Origin: Calvatia gigantea
Taxonomy: Eukaryota > Basidiomycota > Agaricomycetes > Agaricales > Lycoperdaceae
Length of the DNA: 64,000 bases
NCBI GenBank assembly: GCA_025093985.1
Contig: JACAAK010000002.1
Location: forward strand, 248,001 to 312,000
Direction of reading: 5' to 3'
Below are positions 56,170 through 64,000 of the stretch, one piece after another. A program made the position numbers and the translations under genes. Every line of letters starts with the position of its first letter. The stretch's first letter is position 1. The notes under the pieces are model-generated. The model was not told the DNA's origin and ran no database searches. It saw only the letters and a list, made by a program, of their open reading frames with translations.

Positions 56170-57544
56170 GGCTTGTTTCGGATCTGTTCTAGGAATGTTG
56201 GTTCAAGGAATAATTCTGCTCATAGGAGCACTGTGTCATCTGTGTTCTTCTTTTGCAGCCAACTTTCCCGGATCATGGTGACTAGTTTGTCTTCTTGTTC
56301 CTCTGGTATTAGGTGGATTCGTAACAATAGGTTAGGCCTTCATGTTCGTTTTCCCAGGTATGTATCACAATACGAAGTCATAGTCCTGTAGGTGCAGGTA
56401 CCATCGAGCCTGTCATCCATTCAGCTTTTGTGGTTCCTGGTAGTATTTCAAATTTTCATGGTCAGGTCCAGATTTCAAATTTTTCTTCTGCGTCCAACAG
56501 GTAGTATCTCCATTCCTTTAGGGCGTGGATAATGGCTAGTAGCTCCTTGTCATATATTTCATAATTACGTTCTGCCAGTGATAGCATTCGTGATGTGAAG
56601 GCAATTGAGTGCTATTTGTCCTCCTGTAACTGGGATATCACACCTCCTAACGCATAGTCTGATGTGTCGACTTCTACTCTGAATTGTCCTTGTTTTTGTG
56701 GCAGGGTTAATATGGGCTCTTCAGTGATGCATCTTTTGAGGTGATCGAAAGCTGTTTGATGTTCTTGGTTCCATTCCCATGTGGCTGCTCCCTTGAGTTT
56801 GTTTAATGGCCTGGTGATTTTGCTGAAGTTTTTTATGAAATGTTGATAGTAGTTGGTGAAGCCAAGGAACCTTTCTACTCCTTTTGTGCTTTTCAGCTCT
56901 GGCCAGTCTCATACTGATTTGACCTTTTCTTCTTCCATTTCAATTTGCCCATATCCTACTTTGACTCCTAACATAGGGATTTCTTCTGTGTCAAAGATGC
57001 ATTTGGTTCATTTGAAACACATAATGTATTGTGCTGTGCGCTCCAGGAACCATACTGTCCAGTTCTCTTAGTTGCTCTTTGGTGTCGCCAGGAATGGCGA
57101 AGTCATCCATATAGTTTACAATATCTCCATTCTGCAGTAGGTCATGGAAGATGCTTGTTATCATTCTGGAGAAGGTTTCCAGTGAGTTGCTGAGTCCGAA
57201 ATACATGACTGTTGGCTCGAAGAGCCCTTTGTTGGTGAGAAACACAGCTTTCCATTCATCTTCTTCCTTGATCCTAACATTGTTATATCCCCAGATGATA
57301 TTGAGCTTGTTGAAATACTTGGCCTTTCCGAGTTTGTCGATTACCTCGCCAATTCTTGGCAGCAGTGTTTTGTCCTTGATTACCACATTGTTTAATCGCC
57401 TATAGTCCTGAATTAATCTCTTTGATCCATCCTTCTTGGGGATGAAGAAGGTTGGTGCTGTATATGGGGATTTCAATGGCCATATTCGTCCTGATTCTAG
57501 GTTCTCTTTGATGAATGCTTTGAGTTCGTCCTGTTCTTTGACCG
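56170..57544 (-). pseudogene. Gypsy reverse transcriptase/RNase H, copy B
   Basis: RT motifs: KSPYTAPTFFIPKKDGSKR, NKLNIIWGYNNVRIKEEDEW and the active-site NYMDDFAIPG near 57110. The RNase H part has DTSDYALGGVISQLQEDK and [12 protein letters not shown], then [10 protein letters not shown], where one extra C at about 56467 shifts the frame compared with copy A (59081). The copy continues without break into integrase. It corresponds base for base to about 58850-60150 of copy A. Confidence 0.8.
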
Positions 57545-58850
57545 TTAAAGAGGCAGAAATAGAAATACTAAATGTGATATGGATGTTCGGCTTAGATTAA
57601 GCTGACAGAATAGATTTTTAAAGATTTCTGCACAAGGCAAGTTCATGGGGAGGCAATCTGACAATATGAGGGACAATTCCACAAAATAACGTGAAACAAC
57701 GATGCGTAGAGAACACTAGAATAGCTAACTACCTTCGCTAAGAAGAGCAAAGCTAAGTTACACTGTAAAAGCGCAACTCACGTCCCTTATCTAAGAAGTT
57801 AACAAGACACAGAACCTCAGGTACTCCCTAAGATTCACCCTTATCAAGTTAACGACCAGAAGCACACTGTCCTACACTTGTGATACACCAAGTACCAGGG
57901 TGTAGCAATGCAATACGCTCTTAATCTAAGCTCACTTCACGAGTAAGCCTGAGGTCTTCTTCTTAGATCAAAAGGTCTCAACCCTAGCTCAAGTCACTTA
58001 GTCTAGTCAATCTCAAAAGAACTTATTACTTTGCTTCGCTCAGGCACAATAGATTGCTTTTCACTATGCTCTGAAGGCTGGGCAATGGCTAGTAGGTTCC
58101 TTGCCATGTCTGACACCTCAGAGGGGGTTTATATATTATTTGGGTGCTCATTATGACAAGACAATGATTACACAACTAGGAACATATTATCAAGCAAGGT
58201 ACAAACCAGTAGATTAGATTGCGTGCCAAGAGAGCTGCAACCTGTTAGATTAGTGAAACATTGGAAATACAGAAGGATTCTGGGTATCCGTTTGTTCCAG
58301 GCTGCGTTTTAGCCCGTTCTCTGGGTCTGCATTCTTCTCTAAATATGTAGAACATCTAAGATTTTGGACATCGCATGAACTGTTCTCCTACGTGTCCCCA
58401 TGGATTGTATGCGAATGCATCTATACGCATCATTAGTGCTGAGTGATGTTTGTTAATCTAACAACGGTGGCATTTCCTTGTGAATGCACCGATCATCCTT
58501 TTAGATTAAGTGCGTCGGACTTATTTCCCGAGTCAAGGCTCCTTGGAGGGGTTCCGTAGCTCTGTATAGACACATTGGAATGGTTTTACCACCTGGTCCG
58601 GCCGGAATTATGACTGGTCATATGGTATACTGTTAGAATTGCTTTTTGTTAAGCACAGTGGTCATCCCATAGCCGCCACTATCCGTCATCAATAATCATA
58701 GTGTTCTACAGTGATTGAGTACTCTTTTATTATACTGTTGGGCTCTTAGATTAGGTCGTACTACTACAGGAAGGTTCAATGCAATCATTAGATTAGGCTT
58801 GTATGCCTTAGATTAGCAATTTTCATGTGTGAAAATGGCTTTGCCATTAC
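57545..58850. other. Unrelated 1.3 kb block between the two RT copies
   Basis: It has no coding frame. It contains about eight copies of the word TTAGATTA or its complement TAATCTAA (57590, 57925, 58211, 58246, 58455, 58503, 58748, 58790, 58810). It holds normal CpG dinucleotides, unlike the flanking element. Ends were placed where copies A and B lose alignment. It could be a non-autonomous element or recombination filler. Confidence 0.55.
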
Positions 58851-60106
58851 ACCATGCTGTCTGTGCCTTCCGTCTGTAGCCAGCTTTCTCGGATCATAGT
58901 GACTAGTTTATCTTCTTGTCCTTCTGGCATTTGGTGGATTTGGGATAGCAGGTCGGCTTTTGTGTTTGTTTTTCCAGGTACATGTCATAGCATAAAGTCG
59001 TAGTCTTGCAGCTGCAGATACCACTGTACTTGTTGTCCATTTAACTTCTGTGGTTCTCGGTAATACTTGAAATTTTCATGGTCAGTCCAGATTTCAAATC
59101 ATTCTTCAGCATCTAGAAGGTAGTGTCTCCATTCCTTCAGGGCATAGACAATGGCTAGCAGCTCTTTGTCATATATTTCATAGTTCCGTTCTGCTGGTGA
59201 CAGCATTTGTGATGTGAAAGCAATTGGGTGCCATTTGTCTTCTTGTAGCTGTGAAAGTACCCCTCCTAATGCATAGTCCAATATGTCGACTTCTACTCTG
59301 AATTGGCTATGCCTTTGTGGCAATGTCAGGACAGGTTCTTCGGTGATACATTTCTTGAGTCAGTTGAACAAGTCTTGGTGTTCTTGTGTCCATTCCCATG
59401 TGGCTACTCCTTTGAGTTTGTTTAAGGGCCCTGCAATCATGCTGAGGTTTCTGATGAAACATCAATAGTAGTTTGCAAAACCCAGGAACCTTTCTACCCC
59501 TTTGGTGTTCTTGGGTTCAGGCCAATCCCGTACCGATTTTACTTTATCCTCTTCCATTTTGATTCATTCGTGTCCTACCCATACTCCTAGTATTGGGATT
59601 TCTTCTGCATTGAAGATACACTTGGTTTGCTTGAAGCATAAATTGTACTGGGCTGCTTGTTCCAGGAATCGTATTGTTTGTTTCTTTAGTTGCTCCTTAG
59701 TGTCTCCTGGGATGGTGAAGTCATCCATATAGTTTACGATGTCTCCATTTTGTAAGAGGTTGTGGAAGATGCTTGTCATCATTCTGGAGAACGTTCCTAG
59801 TGAGTTGCTTAGGCCAAAATACATGACTGTTGGTTCAAAGAGTCCTTCATTGGTGAGGAAAGTGGCTTTCCATTCATCTCCTTCTTTGATCCTGACGTTG
59901 TTGTACCCCCAGATGATATCCAACTTATTGAAGTATTTTGCTTTTCCAAGCTTGTCGATTACTTCACCAATTCTTGGTAATGGTGTTTTGTCTTTGATCA
60001 CCACATTGTTTAGTTGTCTGTAGTCTTGGATTAGCCTTTTGGATCTGTCTTTCTTTGGGATGAAGAATGTTGGTACTGCATATGGGGATTTCAATGGTCG
60101 TATTCA
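58851..60106 (-). pseudogene. Gypsy reverse transcriptase/RNase H, copy A
   Basis: KSPYAVPTFFIPKKDRSKR, NKLDIIWGYNNVRIKEGDEW and NYMDDFTIPG mark RT (60094-59700). [40 protein letters not shown] and FEIWTDHENFKYY mark RNase H (59320-59030), followed by HVPGKTNTKADLLSQ. At least six in-frame TGA codons interrupt it. It ends abruptly near 58850 before integrase. Confidence 0.85.
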
Positions 60107-60853
60107 TTCCGATTCTAGGTTTTCCTTGATGAATGACTTGAGTTCATCCTGTTCTTTGACTGTCATGTTGTATGTCCCTGCACTTATTTCTTTTGGGGCA
60201 TCTTCAGTTAGGACTATCTCGTGGTCCCATTCGGTTTGTTCTGGGAGCTTATTGAATGTCGTTTTGTTGAATAAGTGCATGAATGGTTGTACGTAGTCTG
60301 GTAGGTCTTCCAGTTTGGTCAGGTCTGGTTTGTCTTCTTTCTCCCATCGGTCTTCCATAGTGGCTATGCTTTGTATTTTTTCGGTGATAGGAATGTTCTG
60401 ATGGGGAAATTGACAGCTTGGTGGGCATTGGGTGAACTTGATTTCTCTGTTGTTCCAATCTACCTCTGGGTTATGTTTGACTAGCCAATCATGTCCTAGG
60501 AAGACTTCTGCTCTGTCCTGTAGTTGTACAACTGAGGCCTCGATTTGTTCCTTATGTCCCTGGATATCAATGTTGATCATGGTGGTCTCTGTTACTCTTC
60601 TACCTTGGTTGGGTGTTCCGTCCATGTTTAGTACCAAAATTTGTTGTTCTAATTTTTGAGTAGGAAGTCTTTCTTTGTCTACTAGTTTTTTGCTGATGCT
60701 GCTGGTTGTGCACCCTGAGTCTACAATGGTGTTGACTGTTATCTCTTTCCCTGCCATTTGTATTTTCCCTTTTAGATTTAGTTTGCACTTTCTTCTCTGA
60801 GGAATCGTGTAGAATTTGTCTGATATCCTAGATACAAGCTTTTTGACTCTCAA
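60107..60853 (-). pseudogene. Gypsy aspartic protease and linker to RT
   Basis: This is an open frame of 249 codons. IVDSGCTTSSISKKLV carries the D-S/T-G active site of retroviral-type aspartic proteases, and AEVFLGHDWLVKHNPEVDW is the usual second conserved block. The linker toward RT ends at a TGA (60104-60106) at a site where copy B has CGA. The protease processes the Gag-Pol polyprotein in intact elements. Confidence 0.8.
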
Positions 60854-60859
60854 GGTAGC

Positions 60860-61733
60860 ACCTACTCAGAGTCTTTGGAAAAATCCTTCCCTTCTTCATT
60901 AGTGGCCTCTTCTACTCCTTGGACTTGAATCTTCTTGGGTGCGGTGCAGGCTTTGGCTATGTGTCTGGTCTGGCTGAAGGTGGATAGCCAGTGATCATAT
61001 GTATGATATTCTGTCAGGCATTTTTCCTAAGTAGGAACATGGCATGCTTGCTATCAGTCTTGGCTTTGCTTTTCAAGACTTTGAATTCAATTAGATAGTT
61101 GGCAGTGTTTTGATTTCCTTGTTTGAATTTTTCAATCTGCTATTCCGCTTTACTAATTGAGGCATCATCTGAGAAGGTCCTTCTAAACTCCTCAGAGAAT
61201 ACCTTCCAGTCTACTGAATCCTCAGATTCCAGGATGGCTGGTGCCCTCATGGCTGTATATGCTCCTGCAGTTCCTCCTCACAGCCTGGCTAAGACTGCTA
61301 TAGCTTTATCATCTGCTGAGGCTATCTTGTTGAACTTCATGAAGAGCGTCATTGCTCTCCACCAGTCGTCAAACTTGGTGTGAGTGCCATTGAAAAACCC
61401 TGGGTCCGGTACTAGACCTTTCCCACTGGGCATTGTTGCGGGTACTACTATATTGTCGGTCATGTCAGAATCGGTTTCTGATTCTGTTTCATCTGAGCTT
61501 GATTTGTCTGATTTCTTCTGATGGACTAACTCCTCTTCTGCTAGGTCAAGTTCATTTAGAAGTTCTGATAAGACTTCTTCTTCTGCTGGGTTTGTTCTGG
61601 GTTCTCCGTGCGTTTCTCCAGTTGGTTCTTCAGGTACTTTGGGGTTCCCTGTTTCTTCTTTGTCTGATGTCTTAGATTCGTCATCAGTGACTTCAAGATT
61701 TGGTTCTCTGTATTTGTCTGGGTTCGAGCTCAT
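60860..61733 (-). pseudogene. Gypsy Gag
   Basis: It starts MSSNPDKYREPNLEVTDDES at 61733, with a long acidic leader, then PGFFNGTHTKFDDWWRAMTL and, after TGA codons, the capsid-like QIEKFKQGNQNTANYLIEF and HMITGYPPS. Stops at 61278 and further left are TGA in places where Arg is usual. No CCHC knuckle could be identified. Just right of the start, at 61800-61812, TGGTTAAGTG next to the LTR is a possible primer binding site. Confidence 0.75.
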
Positions 61734-61812
61734 ATACTGGCTCCTGGGTTGCTCCTGTTCAGGCCTGTTTCAGCCTACTTCTTGCAAGGTGAGGTAGGGA
61801 CACTTAACCAAA

Positions 61813-62117
61813 TGTTACAACCTTAGTCTGAGTAAACCTCAGGTTGCAACTTAGGCTAAGACTTGAGGGTGAGTAAGGGGAGAGGAACTAGGTGGTTAAG
61901 CATACCGAATACAGGAGTGTATATGTACACTTAAATATAGCGAGCATCCAGTTGAATGGATGGAGGTACTACATGAAACATCTGATGATAATGGTGCAGT
62001 AATACTATGAATCAGGGTTCGGAGATTGCTGGGCTGGAATAGATGAAACAGGTACAGGATGGAGTAGTAAATGGAGACAAGTACAGAGTGAGCAAGAATA
62101 GACGAAAGTTCACAACA
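61813..62117 (-). repeat. LTR 2 (5' LTR of the composite Gypsy element)
   Basis: 305 bp, about as diverged from LTR 1 as from LTR 3. Shared words are 'gagtaaacctcaggttgcaacttaggctaagacttgagg' in part and 'taagcataccgaatacaggagt'. It ends TTCACAACA at 62117, after which element II sequence begins in the opposite orientation. Confidence 0.8.
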
Positions 62118-62120
62118 CAA

Positions 62121-63095
62121 TCCAACTGAATTACCATTGATTCTCTCGTCCACCCAACCCCAACCAAAATCTCCTCTCTACTGTTCCCAGAACCAGGCAA
62201 TGGAAAAACACCTGCCCCCCAGGGAACCCATTACAACCTCACCAATATACTGTCCCCAGTACAAGGACTCCTTGAAGCATTAATCAAGAATGTTGACCAA
62301 GCAACCAACAGCGAACTAGAGACCATCACTGCCCAAAATAAATGGCTAGTCATGAACCACCACATCACTCTCGCCACTGCCTGTATCACCTTCACTGACA
62401 TGTATGCAGGATTCACCAATGTGTCCTCCTCTACCAGCCAACACATCCCAGCCATCTTCAGAGCCCTAGACCAATCCACCCTTACCTCCAGCAAATGACA
62501 CTGTACCCAGAGTCTCCAAAGCCAAATTGATCTAGGGCTTGAGGTCTTCAAACATCTCGACCTTGCCAATATATTCCTCGAACTTGCTAATGTAGCCATG
62601 AATTTACTTGGAAGAAACAAATCAGCTGAAGATCCCGATATCAACACCCTAATTGACAGGATCCATGTTACCCTCTCCAAATTGCATGACACAGTTAATC
62701 CTGCACCACCCCGCAGCGACACCTCTATAGATGAAGAAACCACTGTCTCCATGAAAGAAGAAGTCAATTCCCTTTGACACTTCATAAAAACCATCACCCT
62801 ACCACAACTCGTATCGGTTTTTCTTCCCCCCACATGATTCTGCACTGTACTACCAGAACAAGAGAAAGACCAACACTACTGGAGATTGATAGTCAAGAAT
62901 TACTGGGACAGCTCCACCACTACTGACTTCCCATTCAACAGTGTCCCAGTCCCTATCCGCCAAGACAGTTGAAGTCATTTACCTGTCTTCTTCACACAAT
63001 CAAGCAGTGGAAAATTCCTTATCACAGCCACCAAGAAAGCCCTTGCCACTGCCATAGTTAATGGAGATTTTGATGAGCTTCCTAAGGTATGAAGC
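62121..63095 (+). pseudogene. Extra ORF of a second, inverted Gypsy copy
   Basis: The plus strand encodes residues matching the extra ORF of the first element: EPGNGKTPAPQGTHYNL, NHHITLATACITFTDMYAGF, GLEVFKHLDLANIFLELANV, SMKEEVNSL and HLPVFFTQSSSGKFLITATK. In-frame TGA codons occur at about 62497, 62776, 62836 and 62970; at 62970-62972 the other copy has CGA (53852-53854). The upstream part (gag and pol) of this copy is missing because it abuts LTR 2. Confidence 0.7.
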
Positions 63096-63110
63096 CTGAC
63101 CAGGGAGTAT

Positions 63111-63418
63111 TGTTGTGAACTTCCACCAATCATATCGGCTCCATACTTGTCTGCATTCCCAATTGTCCTCGTATCTGTTTCAGTTATTTACGTCCCAGTG
63201 ATCTCTGAGTATTGACTCATAGAATTACTATGCCATTGTCATCAGATGTTTCATGTAGTCAACTCTATCTGTTCAACCGGATGTCTCTCGTATTTAAGTG
63301 TACATATATACTCCTGTATTCAGTATGCTTAACCATCTCTTGTTTTCCTCCCCTTACTCACCCTCAAGTCTTAGCCCAAAGTTGCAACCTGAGGTAAACT
63401 CAGACTAAGGTTGTAACA
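63111..63418 (+). repeat. LTR 3 (3' LTR of the inverted Gypsy copy)
   Basis: 308 bp with clean TGTTGTGAAC...TTGTAACA ends, preceded by the same purine-rich ACCAGGGAGTAT as LTR 1. A TATA-like 'gtgtacatatatactc' lies in it. Orientation is opposite to LTRs 1, 2 and 4. Confidence 0.85.
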
Positions 63419-63780
63419 AAAATGCAATGAATTCCCTGTTGTTTTTGACACTTGCAAGTTTCTCTTGCTGGCTAATCTGAACATAACTTGATGCAAACTG
63501 GGGTTTGTAGCATCATGCAATGGACAGATTGAGGTCATCATCCCCAGTCTAACAGAAACAAGGAGTTTATTAGTGACATTGAACTAAAGATAGGAGGTGA
63601 CTCATGCTGAAAGATCATTTTCTACACAATCTATTTTCCAGATCCAGCATTTTGGGTGGTTTTCTCATATCCTGTCTATTTTCCACAAAGATACCTCCAT
63701 TTAGACTAATATCATCCCTAGTCCATTTGCCAGCAACTTGAACCCTGAGTTCCAAACAGCAGTACAGATCAGTATGGCTT
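63419..63780. other. Short spacer between LTR 3 and LTR 4, no gene
   Basis: This is AT-rich, CpG-poor sequence with no frame or repeat recognised. Confidence 0.35.
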
Positions 63781-64000
63781 TGTTATGACCTTAGTCTGAT
63801 AAGACCTCAGGTTGCAGCTTGGGCTAAGTCTTGAGGATGAGTAAGGGGAAAGAACCAGGTAGTTAAGCATACCAAATATAATAGGTATATGTATGCTTAA
63901 ATACAGGAAGGCCATCCAGTTGAATGGATGGGGTAACTACATGGAACGTCCAATGGAGATAGTGCAGTAGCTAATGTGAGTCATACTCAGGGATTGCTCG
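63781..64000 (-). repeat. LTR 4, cut by the window edge
   Basis: The first 220 bp of another LTR of the same family, beginning TGTTATGACC at 63781, with the family words 'aggttgcagcttgggctaag' and 'taagcatacc'. The rest lies outside the window, so a further element or a solo LTR follows to the right. Confidence 0.75.

Larger units (their letters stand above)
53405..62117 (-). mobile_element. Composite Ty3/Gypsy chromodomain retrotransposon
   Basis: The element reads right to left: LTR (61813-62117), gag, protease, RT and RNase H, an unrelated block (57545-58850), a second RT and RNase H, integrase, chromodomain, an extra ORF, and LTR (53405-53712). RT occurring before integrase defines Ty3/Gypsy. 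All coding parts carry stops or frameshifts, so it is inactive. No target duplication was found at its outer ends, which fits a composite origin by recombination of two copies. Confidence 0.8.

Noticed and set aside
62231..62845. 204-codon minus-strand open frame
   Set aside because: It is antisense to the extra ORF of the inverted Gypsy copy. The plus strand carries the protein conserved with 53750-54721, so the minus-strand frame is a shadow.
1..64000. CRISPR arrays, rRNA genes, bacterial operons, integrated virus
   Set aside because: No regularly spaced repeats, rRNA landmarks or Shine-Dalgarno-linked gene runs were seen. The only reverse transcriptase belongs to an LTR retrotransposon.

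Overview
The window looks like nuclear DNA of a filamentous basidiomycete, most likely an Agaricomycete. Genes are split by many 45-70 bp GT-AG introns. Recognisable products are fungal (KRE6-type GH16 protein, ZtGT2-like glycosyltransferase, COA1, a NACHT ATPase). The repeats are a chromodomain Ty3/Gypsy retrotransposon and hAT-like remnants. No rRNA, CRISPR array or bacterial-type operon was seen.

Region 1 (1-21.2 kb) is an old head-to-tail array of three diverged units of about 6-8 kb, with a fragment of a fourth at the left edge. All units read on the minus strand. Each carries a decayed RPA1/Rfa1-like gene (N-terminal OB fold, DBD-A and DBD-B recognisable, frames broken) and one small two-exon gene of an unrecognised family (begins MSF-N-G-VVISG, then Pro/Ser-rich). 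The small gene stays open in all three units with the same phase-0 intron, while the sequence around it has decayed. This contrast is the most interesting signal in the window.

Region 2 (21.4-48.2 kb) is ordinary genic DNA: cis-prenyltransferase (dolichol synthesis, +), WD40 protein resembling TFIIIC subunit Tfc6 (-), COA1 cytochrome oxidase assembly factor (+), KRE6/SKN1-type beta-glucan protein (-), a family 2 glycosyltransferase of the ZtGT2 type divergent from it (+), an F-box protein with an N-terminal membrane helix (+), a small hypothetical gene (+) and a 680-residue NACHT NTPase (-). I reconstructed exon joins by reading splice sites. Reading frames close exactly for the cis-prenyltransferase (268 aa), the NACHT protein (680 aa) and the small family proteins (about 333, 231 and 211 aa).

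Region 3 (50.4-64 kb) is a CpG-poor transposon graveyard. It holds hAT-like transposase fragments, a 1.3 kb inverted repeat with about 620 bp arms and a 40 bp loop, and a composite Ty3/Gypsy element (53405-62117, minus strand). In that element the RT/RNase H part occurs twice, on either side of an unrelated 1.3 kb block. Part of a second, oppositely oriented copy and two further LTRs follow. Many in-frame stops are TGA, and at two sites the paralogous copy still has CGA, a direct sign of CpG-to-TpG decay.

Limits: no alignments or searches could be run. Family names rest on motif recognition, exon borders on splice-site reading, and unit borders in region 1 are accurate to roughly 100 bp.
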